A stretch of DNA of 64,000 bases from the NCBI GenBank assembly GCA_964427535.1, contig CAYRVF010000006.1:1-64000 (forward strand), given 5' to 3'. The DNA comes from CAYRVF01 sp964427535. GTDB taxonomy: Bacteria > Chloroflexota > Ktedonobacteria > Ktedonobacterales > JADMIN01. Position numbers and translations under genes: made by a program. This document shows positions 32,885-41,413 of the stretch, in pieces. Position 1 is the stretch's first letter. Every line of letters begins with the position of its first letter. Under the pieces are notes generated by a model. It was given only the letters and a program-made list of their open reading frames with translations. It searched no databases and was not told where the DNA came from.

Positions 32885-34081
32885 ATGGGGACGGGAACGC
32901 CAGGCAGCGACGCGGCGAGCGCGAACCCACAGGTCGCGGACCGCTATCGCGTGCTCGCGCGCGTGGGCGTTGGCGGCACCGCCGTCGTCTATCGCTGCCT
33001 CGATCTGCATACCGAACAGGTCGTCGCCGTCAAGGTGTTACGCACCAACGGACCGCTCATCCCCGAGGCCGCCGCGCGCTTTCGCCGCGAGGCGCATCTC
33101 GCCGCCACGCTCTCGCATCCCCACATCGTGCGCGTGCTCGATTTCGGCTACACGCTGCCGCTGCCTTCGCAGCCGCACGCCACCTGGGAAGAAGACGCTG
33201 ACCGGCCGGTGCCCTACCTCGCGATGGAGTACGTCTTCGGCTCGACGCTCAAAGAGCTCGTGCGGCGGCTCGGACCACTCCCCTACGACTGGGTCTGGCG
33301 CATCGGCGAACAGCTCTGCGCCGCCCTCGCCGCCGCGCACGCCTTCGGCGTCGTCCATCGCGACGTCAAGCCGCAGAACGTCATGGTGCTCGACGCGCCG
33401 ATGGAGCTGCTGACCAAGCTCACCGACTTCGGCATCGCCCGACAGGTAGGCGGCGAGTACACCAATCTCACGACGACCGGGCAGGTGCTCGGCACGCCAG
33501 ATTACCTCTCGCCCGAGCAGGTGTTGGGAGAGCCGGGCGGTCCCTCCGCCGACCTCTACGCGCTGGGGGTCGTGCTCTACGAGCTGCTCACCGGCAGGCT
33601 ACCCTTCGAGGCGGATTCTCCGCTCGCCGCTGCCTCGCGCCGCATGGTCGCCGACGCGCCGCCGCTGACCGCCTATCGCCGCGACGTGCCCGTGCCCCTG
33701 CAGGAGGTCGTCCTGCTGGCGCTGCGCCGCGATCCCTCGGAGCGCTACGGCAACGCGCTGGAGTTCGCCCAGGCGCTGCGCTGGAGCCGCGAGCGCTCAG
33801 CCTTGCCACCCTCGTCGGAGCGTGGGGGCTGGGTGCTGGAGCGCAAGGCGCCACGACCGCCGAAGCCCAAGCCCGACCTCGTGCCCATCGACGATGGGGC
33901 GCAACCGGCGACGCCCGAGTTCGAGGCGCAGAGCACGGTGCTGCGTGTCACGACCTCGCTGGCCGGCTTCGAGCTAACGCCGGACTCCGACTCTGATCCG
34001 CTCGCCCGCGGCCTGGATACATCGGGCGCCGATGAACCCGCCGGCGAGGACGCATTTCCACCGCCCAAAGATGAGAATTGA
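32885..34081 (+). CDS. Serine/threonine protein kinase (PknB-like catalytic domain)
   Basis: A 398-residue Hanks-type kinase. ATG 32885 follows GGGAGG. Catalytic parts: Gly loop VGVGGTAVVY (27-36), ATP-binding Lys50 (VVAVKVL), Glu69 in RFRREAHLAA, catalytic HRDVKPQN (Asp160), DFGIAR (Asp181), GTPDYLSPEQ activation segment and the Arg in DPSERYGNALEF. All residues needed for activity are present. After about residue 290 comes a 108-residue charged, Pro-rich tail with no membrane segment and no PASTA repeats, so unlike PknB it appears soluble. Substrates are unknown. Confidence 0.94.
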   Translation: MGTGTPGSDAASANPQVADRYRVLARVGVGGTAVVYRCLDLHTEQVVAVKVLRTNGPLIPEAAARFRREAHLAATLSHPHIVRVLDFGYTLPLPSQPHATWEEDADRPVPYLAMEYVFGSTLKELVRRLGPLPYDWVWRIGEQLCAALAAAHAFGVVHRDVKPQNVMVLDAPMELLTKLTDFGIARQVGGEYTNLTTTGQVLGTPDYLSPEQVLGEPGGPSADLYALGVVLYELLTGRLPFEADSPLAAASRRMVADAPPLTAYRRDVPVPLQEVVLLALRRDPSERYGNALEFAQALRWSRERSALPPSSERGGWVLERKAPRPPKPKPDLVPIDDGAQPATPEFEAQSTVLRVTTSLAGFELTPDSDSDPLARGLDTSGADEPAGEDAFPPPKDEN

Positions 34082-34263
34082 CCTACGCGCTGGCCTGTAA
34101 CGTGCTGCTGGAGTCGCTCGTATACAACTGTGTTCGATCGCACGTTTGCCAGGCTGACTGTCAGTCTGCTTGGCACAGTCTGTGCGCTAGCTGAACGTGC
34201 CTGTGCGTTGTGCATAGGTCGTATAGACACGAACGAGGAAGCGTTCGAGGAGGGACGGGGACA

Positions 34264-34605
34264 ATGAAGCGCGGACAGGTATTTGCTCTGGTGGCAGGTG
34301 TCGTCGTTGGTCTGGCTGGCGTCGCTCTTGGTGTGGTGCTCTCGCGGCGCGAGGGCCGTGAGGCGGCGAAGAAGGTCCTTGACCAGTATGGCCCATATGC
34401 CCAGAAGGGCGCGGATGTCGCCAAGAACGTCGCCCAGCAGGCCAGCCGCGTCAGCGGCCAGGTCGCGAAGGTCGCCGCGGACCAGTATTCGACGCAGGCC
34501 CCGCGCGCCCGCGAAGTGCTCAGCGGAGTCGTCGCGCAGGCGCCGCAGCGGATGGAGGCGATTGTCTCCGCACTGCCGGGCCGCAACGGCAAGGCCGAGG
34601 CATAG
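34264..34605 (+). CDS. YtxH-like small membrane-anchored protein
   Basis: A 113-residue protein; ATG 34264 has GAGGAGGGACGGGG upstream. One N-terminal membrane segment (VFALVAGVVVGLAGVALGVVL) precedes an amphipathic Ala/Lys/Gln-rich helix region (KNVAQQASRVSGQVAKVAADQ), the make-up of YtxH/LEA-like stress proteins. Earlier in-frame starts lack a site. It is followed by a family A repeat. Function is unknown; an envelope stress role is plausible by family. Confidence 0.75.
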   Translation: MKRGQVFALVAGVVVGLAGVALGVVLSRREGREAAKKVLDQYGPYAQKGADVAKNVAQQASRVSGQVAKVAADQYSTQAPRAREVLSGVVAQAPQRMEAIVSALPGRNGKAEA

Positions 34606-34745
34606 CTCAGCAGAGGCACAAGCATCACACGCGAACACGGGCAGGTGGCACCAACGTCATCCGCCCGTGTCGTCGTTTCCCCACTACATCGTGCATGTGC
34701 GAGAGGATTCCATCCGTGCCCGAAGGCAAGGCCCCTCGCCTCACG

Positions 34746-34790
34746 CCCCCTCCCCTCTTCCTTTAGAGGGGAGGGGGAGAGGTGCTGCCC
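34746..34790 (-). repeat. 3'-end hairpin repeat, family A, copy 7
   Basis: CCCCTCCCCTCT/AGAGGGGAGGGG arms around TCCTTT, then GAGAGGTGCTGCC. On the minus strand it follows the stop of the thioesterase gene (34800) by about 9 bp. Confidence 0.65.
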
Positions 34791-34799
34791 CCAAGGGTG

Positions 34800-35606
34800 T
34801 CAATCCCTCTCAGGCGGCATCAGCGCGAGTTGGCGCGACTGCGCGAGGAGCACGCCATTGCGGCTCCAGATCTCGCCATCCTCTTCGAAGAAGCCGTTGC
34901 GAGCCAGCCGCGAGGAGAAGACGCCGAGGTAGTAGTCGTCGGGCCGGGCGTTCGGCAGCGGCAGGTCGGCGCGGAAGTGAATGGTCAGGTCGATGGTCGG
35001 CACACCAGCGGGTCCGGTCAGCCGGGGAAAGATGGATGGCACCCAGGCATCAGTGAAGGCCGCCACCGCGATCGCGTCCGCTACACGTGGCTCGGCGAGG
35101 CGCATCCAGCCACCGGCACGCGCATGCTCCGAGCCTGAGAACGGCATATCGCCCAGCGCCCAGTGATTATCATAGTTTCCCGCGAACGCCGGCGCCTCCG
35201 CGAACCGCTCGCCCCGTGTGGCATCTGGTGGCGGGGTCACGTTTGGCATCCGCAGTTCAGAGAGCTCGACGCTGCGGCGGGGCGTGGCGAAGGCCCCAGC
35301 CGCCAGAACGCAGGTGTATCCGTTTTGGAGCAGACGCGCCGAGACCGTCGCGAAGCTGCGTCCCGCGCGCTCGACGACGACTCTAGCGGTATATGGCCCG
35401 GCATCGAGCGGCTCCAGGTAGTGGAGCGTCAGCGAGCGCGGATGACGCGTGGGATCGTCGAGCGCCAGCAGCATCGCGCGCAGCGTGACGGCCGCCAGAT
35501 AGCCACCGTTCACACCACGTCCGACACGCCAGCCCTCTGGAGCCTCGCCCATATACTGGCCGTTCCCTACCTGGGTCAGGGCGGTGTCGTCGTCAAACCG
35601 CGTCAT
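34800..35606 (-). CDS. Acyl-CoA thioesterase, double hotdog (TesB-like)
   Basis: A 268-residue protein; ATG 35606 has AGGAGGA 9 bases upstream, and the long in-frame extension towards 35912 runs into the selD promoter, so it is rejected. The N-terminal hotdog shows GGYLAAVTLRAMLLAL, HPRSLTLHYLEPLDAGPYTARV and GRSFATVSARLLQNG; the C-terminal hotdog shows TIDLTIHFRADLPLP and ARNGFFEEDGEIWSRNGVLLAQSRQL, ending as TesB-like thioesterases do. It probably hydrolyses acyl-CoA esters in the cytosol. It is divergent from selD. Confidence 0.88.
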   Translation of the reverse strand: MTRFDDDTALTQVGNGQYMGEAPEGWRVGRGVNGGYLAAVTLRAMLLALDDPTRHPRSLTLHYLEPLDAGPYTARVVVERAGRSFATVSARLLQNGYTCVLAAGAFATPRRSVELSELRMPNVTPPPDATRGERFAEAPAFAGNYDNHWALGDMPFSGSEHARAGGWMRLAEPRVADAIAVAAFTDAWVPSIFPRLTGPAGVPTIDLTIHFRADLPLPNARPDDYYLGVFSSRLARNGFFEEDGEIWSRNGVLLAQSRQLALMPPERD

Positions 35607-35735
35607 GTCGTCGCGTCCTCCTGCTCGGGGCTCTCGCGGAGCGTGGTCGTCGCCGTCCGCTGCCAGTGTACCCCATGTGTGCCACCTGAGAGGCCGTCGC
35701 CAGCTACACGCTCTCGGTCGCGATGGTGTGGCATT

Positions 35736-35765
35736 TTGACGCCCGCCCGGCACGCGCCGTAGAAT
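35736..35765 (+). promoter_or_regulatory. Promoter of selD
   Basis: TTGACG (35736-35741), an 18-bp spacer and TAGAAT (35760-35765). Transcription would begin near 35772, leaving a leader of about 107 bases to the ATG at 35879. Confidence 0.6.
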
Positions 35766-35878
35766 GCTAGACGGGACGGGCCAGACAAGTGTAGCGAGAC
35801 GAGACAGCACGGCGAGCGCGGGATGGTCGGCGAGACACGCGACCGGGCGCGGACGTGCTGAGCGAAGGCGGAATCGGA

Positions 35879-36934
35879 ATGGCTCCAGGGAGACGGGTGC
35901 GGTTGACGACACTCGCGAGTTGCGCCGGTTGAGCGTCGAAGATGGGCATCGAGACCCTGGACGCCGTGTTGCGTCCGCTCGCCGCCACCTTCACCGCCGG
36001 AGTACCCGCCGACCTGCTGGTCGGTCTGGGCAATGCCGACGACGCCGCCGTCTACCGTCTGAACGACGAGCAGGCCATCGTCGCGACCACCGATTTCTTC
36101 CCGCCGGTGGTTGACGATCCCTACTCCTTTGGTGCGATCGCGGCCGCCAACGCGCTGAGCGACATCTACGCGATGGGCGGCGATCCGCTGTTCTGCCTGA
36201 ATCTCGTCGCCTTCCCCGACGACCTCGACCCGGCCATCCTCACCGAAATCCTGCGTGGGGGCGCAGAGACTGTGCGCGCGGCGGGGGCCGTCGTGGCGGG
36301 CGGCCACTCGGTGACGGACGACGAGCCGAAATATGGGCTCGCCGCCATCGGGACGGTCCATCCGCGGCGCATCTTCACCAAGGGCGGCGCGCGGCCGGGC
36401 GACGTGCTCGTGCTGACGAAGCCGCTCGGTACGGGGGTGATCACGACGGCGGGCAAACGCGAGACGGTCAGCGAGGAGCATCTCACCGCCGCCATCGCCA
36501 GCATGATGAACCTGAATGGTCCCGCTTCACGGGCGCTGCGGAGTCTTGGGGACGCCGTGCATGCCTGTACTGACATCACCGGATTCGGCCTGCTCGGGCA
36601 CGCCTATGAGATGGCGGAGCAGAGCGGCGTGGGCATGCGCTTCACGCTCGCGGCGATTCCCTGGCTGCCCGGTGCGCGGGCGTACGCTGAGGCGGGCGCG
36701 GTACCCGGCGGCACGGCACGCAACAGGTCAGCCGTCGAGCCGCACGTGACGTACGGCGATGCGGTCGGCGCGGTGGACCGCCTCTTGCTCTTCGATCCTC
36801 AGACCTCCGGTGGTCTCTTCGCGGCGGTCGCGCCAGACGCGCTCGACCAGGCCCGCGCGGCCTTCGAGGCTGCGGGAGTCAGCGCAGCGGAGGTTGGCGT
36901 GGTCGTCGCGGATGGCGGCCTGCGCGTAGAGTGA
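35879..36934 (+). CDS. selD: Selenide, water dikinase with in-frame UGA (Sec) codon
   Basis: SelD makes selenophosphate from selenide and ATP. An ordinary frame opens only at ATG 35942, but reading upstream through TGA 35930-35932 gives the family N terminus: MAPGRRVRLTTLASCAG, Sec, ASKM. Sec18 and Lys21 then align with catalytic Cys17 and Lys20 of Escherichia coli SelD (spacing U/C-x-x-K kept), VRLT matches IRLT, and the 351-residue total fits the usual length (347). Later motifs are intact: NADDAAVYRL, TTDFFPPVVDDP, GAIAAANALSDIYAMGG, GGHSVTDDEPKYG and DPQTSGGL. So this is very likely a selenoprotein SelD. rnc starts 8 bp after the stop. A 5' truncated SelD starting at 35942 would lack the active site. 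Confidence 0.9.
35933..35964 (+). promoter_or_regulatory. Candidate bacterial SECIS hairpin
   Basis: Directly after the UGA: GCGTC (35933-35937) pairs with GACGC (35960-35964), and inside it GGG (35944-35946) pairs with CCC (35955-35957), leaving an 8-base apical loop CATCGAGA that starts 14 bases after the UGA. Position and size fit a bSECIS read by SelB. The fold is drawn by eye. Confidence 0.5.
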
Positions 36935-36942
36935 AGGACCCG

Positions 36943-37677
36943 ATGGCGAGAAAAGCCTCCAGCACGGACATCGACCCGGAGCGCTTCGAGCAGCTTCAGC
37001 GGGCGCTCAACCACACGTTCGCCGAGCCGGGTCTGCTCGTCGATGCGCTCACCCACCGCTCGTATCTGAACGAGCACGGTGGCCCAGGCGTCGTCTCGAA
37101 CGAGCGCCTCGAATTCCTCGGCGACGCCGTGCTGGCCCTCGTGAGCGCCGAATTGCTTTACCGCCAGTTTCCACATGCTCCGGAGGGCGAGCTGACCCAG
37201 TTGCGGGCGGCGCTAGTACGAGGTACCGCGCTGGCGGGTTTCGCGCGCCGCTATGCGCTCGGCGAGGCGGTGCGCGTGGCCCGCAGCGAGGAGCAGAAGA
37301 GCGGACGCGAGCGTGACGCGCTGCTGGCGGCGACCTTCGAGGCGGTGCTCGGCGCGCTCTATCTCGACGCCGGTTTAGAGGAGGCCCGCCGCTTCCTCAC
37401 GCCGCTCCTCACGGAAGAGGCGGAGGGCGCGATCCAACAGCGGCGCGTCAAAGACGCTAAGTCGCGGCTGCAAGAGCTCGCGCAGGCGCGTCTCGGCGTG
37501 ACGCCACGCTACCGCACTGTGAGCGAGTCGGGTCCGGCGCACCAGCGGACGTTTACCGTCGAGGTGGTCATCGGCGAGCTGGCACCAGCGCGTGGCGAAG
37601 GCCCGAGCAAGCAACAAGCGGAGCAGGCGGCGGCGCGCCTCGCACTGCAAGACCAGGGCTGGCTCGACGACGAGTGA
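36943..37677 (+). CDS. rnc: Ribonuclease III
   Basis: A 244-residue double-strand-specific endoribonuclease for rRNA and mRNA processing. ATG 36943 has GAAGGA 4 bases upstream, 8 bp after the selD stop; the GTG at 36931 overlaps that stop and is less likely. The nuclease domain has the signature NERLEFLGDAVLALV with the metal-binding Glu/Asp, and LLAATFEAVLGALYLDAG with the catalytic Asp/Glu pair. The C-terminal dsRBD (about 170-240) shows DAKSRLQELAQARLG and GEGPSKQQAEQAAARLAL. Complete and of normal length. Confidence 0.96.
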   Translation: MARKASSTDIDPERFEQLQRALNHTFAEPGLLVDALTHRSYLNEHGGPGVVSNERLEFLGDAVLALVSAELLYRQFPHAPEGELTQLRAALVRGTALAGFARRYALGEAVRVARSEEQKSGRERDALLAATFEAVLGALYLDAGLEEARRFLTPLLTEEAEGAIQQRRVKDAKSRLQELAQARLGVTPRYRTVSESGPAHQRTFTVEVVIGELAPARGEGPSKQQAEQAAARLALQDQGWLDDE

Positions 37678-37704
37678 GCCCCGCTCCCAGAGCGCCCATG
37701 CCGC

Positions 37705-37734
37705 TTGACACTCCGCTACCCACTGGGGTACCCT
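37705..37734 (+). promoter_or_regulatory. Promoter of tRNA-Thr
   Basis: Consensus TTGACA (37705-37710), an 18-bp spacer and TACCCT (37729-37734); start of transcription near 37741, some 17 bases before the mature tRNA. Confidence 0.65.
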
Positions 37735-37757
37735 AAATGAGGTTTGCTCCCTCATCC

Positions 37758-37829
37758 GCCAGCGTAGCTCAGGGGCAGAGCAGCTGTTTCGTAAACAGCA
37801 GGCCGTGGGTTCGAATCCCACCGCTGGCT
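37758..37829 (+). tRNA. tRNA-Thr(CGT)
   Basis: Full cloverleaf: acceptor GCCAGCG/CGCTGGC (37758-37764 with 37822-37828), D stem GCTC/GAGC, anticodon stem GCTGT/ACAGC with loop TTCGTAA (anticodon CGT at 37790-37792), T arm GTGGG-TTCGAAT-CCCAC. Discriminator T; CCA is not encoded (TCC follows). It reads the Thr codon ACG. Confidence 0.95.
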
Positions 37830-37871
37830 CCCCAGGAATATTCGGGCTTTGTCTCCCCAGGCCCAACACAT

Positions 37872-37896
37872 AACAGCTGCCCTACCCCTGAGCTAC
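37872..37896 (-). repeat. Inverted fragment of tRNA-Thr (D arm to anticodon stem)
   Basis: On the minus strand, 23 of 25 bases match tRNA-Thr positions 37764-37788 (GTAGCTCAGGGG onward). It lies 42 bp after the tRNA's 3' end in opposite orientation, so a read-through transcript could pair with the tRNA's own 5' half. Confidence 0.75.
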
Positions 37897-38162
37897 TTCT
37901 GTCTCCAAGGGGTATTGAAGGACAGCTATTTCATTTTAGCACGCGGTATTTGTAGCTCGCTAGCTCAGCTGTTGTGTCCTGTTGTGTCATAGGCCGTGTT
38001 GCTCACCCCGAGCACAAAGCAGACTATGCCCATCTCCTACGCCAATCGTTCGGCAGGGCGTTCACACACAGTACAATCAGTGCATAAGTGTGCACATCAT
38101 GGTTGGTAGCGCCACGTAAGGTAGTGTAAGCCCGGTGTGACGGGGCACTCTTCCGAGCAGTT

Positions 38163-38230
38163 TCAGTCGAATTCCCACCACTCGGTCCCTTCATTCCGTC
38201 GAGGGCGGGTTCGACTCCCATACGCCTCTG
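38163..38230 (+). repeat. Two T-arm-like RNA gene remnants
   Basis: AGTCGAATTCCCACC (38167-38181) and GGGCGGGTTCGACTCCC (near 38201-38217, followed by ATACGCCTC) look like 3' T-arm pieces of tRNA or tmRNA genes. No 5' acceptor partner is found upstream and the T stem of the second has a C-A mismatch, so neither is a working gene. The 430-bp stretch 37830-38258 holds no protein gene. Confidence 0.4.
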
Positions 38231-38258
38231 CCCTAGATTGTATCTGTCACGGCAGCAC

Positions 38259-38657
38259 TCACTGGAAAGCATCGTCAGTGGACACAATCGCGTACAGCAG
38301 CACCGCGCGGCGCCCGCCATGTGGTGGCGCGGGCACGCGCTCACCTTCCCGAATGACGCCCTCCTGCAAGAGCGCTGCGGTGATTGCACCCACTGTCGTA
38401 CGCGACAGGCTGGTTTGCTCAGCGAGTTTGACGCGCGAGATTGGCCCGTGCTCGCGGACACAGGTGAACACGAGTGTCCGATTGATTCGGCGTAGCCAGC
38501 GCTGGTCAACGTGATGCACAGGGCCGAGCGTGGGCGGCCACGTTGCTGTGATTTCGTCATCTGCACGCTCGCCATGCTCGGCACCTGCCGCTGTGCTCTC
38601 GCGAGCGCGCCCCGACATCGGCATGCTTGCATCATGGTAGTTTCGTGTGTTCCGCAC
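38259..38657 (-). pseudogene. Truncated ROK-type regulator (HTH only)
   Basis: A 132-residue product from GTG 38657 (GAGAGG 7 bases upstream). The C-terminal part is the winged helix of ROK/NagC-XylR repressors: INRTLVFTCVREHGPISRVKLA, SLSRTTVGAITAALLQEGVI, then a GGRRAVLLYA wing. ROK repressors continue with about 300 residues of sugar-binding kinase fold; here the frame stops 10 residues after the wing and no ROK sequence follows in any frame. Truncation next to tRNA fragments suggests a rearrangement boundary. It lies 113 bp after the ABC ATPase at the operon's end. It could still bind DNA without sugar response. Confidence 0.7.
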
Positions 38658-38770
38658 CGCCAAACCTCTCTTCCGCTGTAGGCTCTGCCCCGTTTGGCAG
38701 CTTGGCACCGCCAGGCGATTGATGTCGCGCGCCGCTCCGCCCCCTGCCTGCAAGTGCGCGGTTCTAGTTC

Positions 38771-39910
<1,140 letters not shown>

Positions 39911-39974
39911 AGATTCCCTCTTCCTCCCCGGATACCGCCATCTCCCACCCCACCGACTCGGCGCGCCTGTCAGC

Positions 39975-41342
39975 TCAGCGTGTGTGACAGGCGCGCTGGT
40001 CGGCGATGAAACCGGCATACCAGAGGCCGCTGTCTTTCACAATGCGCCGCTGGGTTGCGTAGTCCACGTAGACCACGCCGAACCGTTGACTGTAGCCCCT
40101 ATCCCATTCAAAGTTGTCGAACAGCGACCAGACGAAGTAGCCGGCGACAGGCACACCATGTGCCACGGCAGTGCCGACCGCCTCCAGGTGTTCGCGCAAA
40201 TAGGCCACACGGCGCGGATCGCTCACGCGGCCGTTGCCGTTCCACGTGTCTTCGAACGATGCGCCGTTCTCGGTGATGAGGATCGAGGAGACATGGCAGG
40301 TGCGCGTGATCTCCTCCAGAATGAGATTGAGGCCATGGGGAAACACCTCCCAGCCCATCGTCGTGATGGTAGCGCCTGGAGGACCGGGCATATACTCTAA
40401 ACCCGCTGGAACACGATCGCGCGCGCCGTCGAGCTGAGGTTTCGCCCGCACGATCCACCGATTGTAGTAGTTGACGCCAAGGAAGTCGGTGGGCTCGCTG
40501 ATGATCTCGAGGTCGCCATCCTGGATAGGTGGAGGCGCGACCCCCAGATCTTCGAAGAGGCCGGGAGCATACTCGCCCCGCGAGACCGGATCGAGAAACC
40601 ACCGGTTGTGAAATCGATGGGCGCGCTCGACCGCGCGGAGGGTCTCGCCGCGCGCATCACCTGCGAAGATGGGGAACAGATTGAGCGCGATGCCCACACG
40701 CGCGCCCCCCTTCGCCGCTGCACGAATCCGTGGGACGGCGAGGCCATGTGACAGCAACAGGTGATGTCCCACGTCTACCGCCGCCTGGACATCGCCGCGA
40801 ATGCCTGGCGCGTGCAGTCCCTCGACGTAGCCCAAGTAGGCGCTGCACCAGGGCTCGTTCTGGGTCACCCACCAGCGAATCCGGTCGCCGAGGCGCCCCG
40901 CGACGAGCTCCGCATAGTCCGCGAAGGCCCAGGCGGTATCGCGGTTTCGCCAGCCGCCGCGCTCATAGAGGGCGAGCGGCAGATCCCAGTGATAGAGGGT
41001 CGCGACCGGCTCGATGCCATGCGCGAGCAGGCAATCGACCAGGCGATCGTAGAACGCGAGCCCAGCGGGGTTGACCCGCCCTGTCCCCTCCGGCAGGATA
41101 CGCGGCCAGGCGATGGAGAAGCGATAGGCATTCAGGCCGAGGCTGGCCATGAGCGCGACGTCTTGCTCCATGTGGTGATAGTGGTCGATGGCGACGTCGC
41201 CGGTCTCGCCGTTCCGTGTACGTCCGGGGAGCGCCGCGAACCGGTCCCAGGTCGATGGGCCGCGGCCATCTTCGTGCGCCGCGCCTTCGATCTGATAGGC
41301 TGAGGTCGCCGCGCCCCAGAGAAAATCGCGGGGAAAGGTCAT
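39975..41342 (-). CDS. Family 1 glycoside hydrolase (beta-glucosidase type)
   Basis: A 455-residue cytosolic TIM-barrel enzyme. ATG 41342 has AAGGGA 7 bases upstream; an earlier start at 41372 is weaker. Signatures: FPRDFLWGAATSAYQIEGA at the N terminus, acid/base Glu in WWVTQNEPW, nucleophile Glu in ILITENGASF, and the aglycone/glucose-binding WSLFDNFEWDRGYSQRFG. Length and motifs are those of bacterial beta-glucosidases. No signal peptide, so it acts on disaccharides or short beta-glucosides taken up by the ABC system. Other beta-glycosides (galactosides, fucosides) are possible. Confidence 0.95.
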   Translation of the reverse strand: MTFPRDFLWGAATSAYQIEGAAHEDGRGPSTWDRFAALPGRTRNGETGDVAIDHYHHMEQDVALMASLGLNAYRFSIAWPRILPEGTGRVNPAGLAFYDRLVDCLLAHGIEPVATLYHWDLPLALYERGGWRNRDTAWAFADYAELVAGRLGDRIRWWVTQNEPWCSAYLGYVEGLHAPGIRGDVQAAVDVGHHLLLSHGLAVPRIRAAAKGGARVGIALNLFPIFAGDARGETLRAVERAHRFHNRWFLDPVSRGEYAPGLFEDLGVAPPPIQDGDLEIISEPTDFLGVNYYNRWIVRAKPQLDGARDRVPAGLEYMPGPPGATITTMGWEVFPHGLNLILEEITRTCHVSSILITENGASFEDTWNGNGRVSDPRRVAYLREHLEAVGTAVAHGVPVAGYFVWSLFDNFEWDRGYSQRFGVVYVDYATQRRIVKDSGLWYAGFIADQRACHTR

Positions 41343-41413
41343 GATCGTTCCCTTCCAGGTGGTGTCTGCCACTGGTCGTCCGTGTGCCGCTCGCTGCGCG
41401 CGGGTCGCCCAGG

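Noticed and set aside
38160..38230. tmRNA or tRNA-Sec gene
   Set aside because: GGTTCGACTCC resembles their T arms, and selD nearby makes tRNA-Sec tempting, but there is no 5' acceptor strand complementary to ACGCCTCT, no anticodon arm with TCA and no tag frame.
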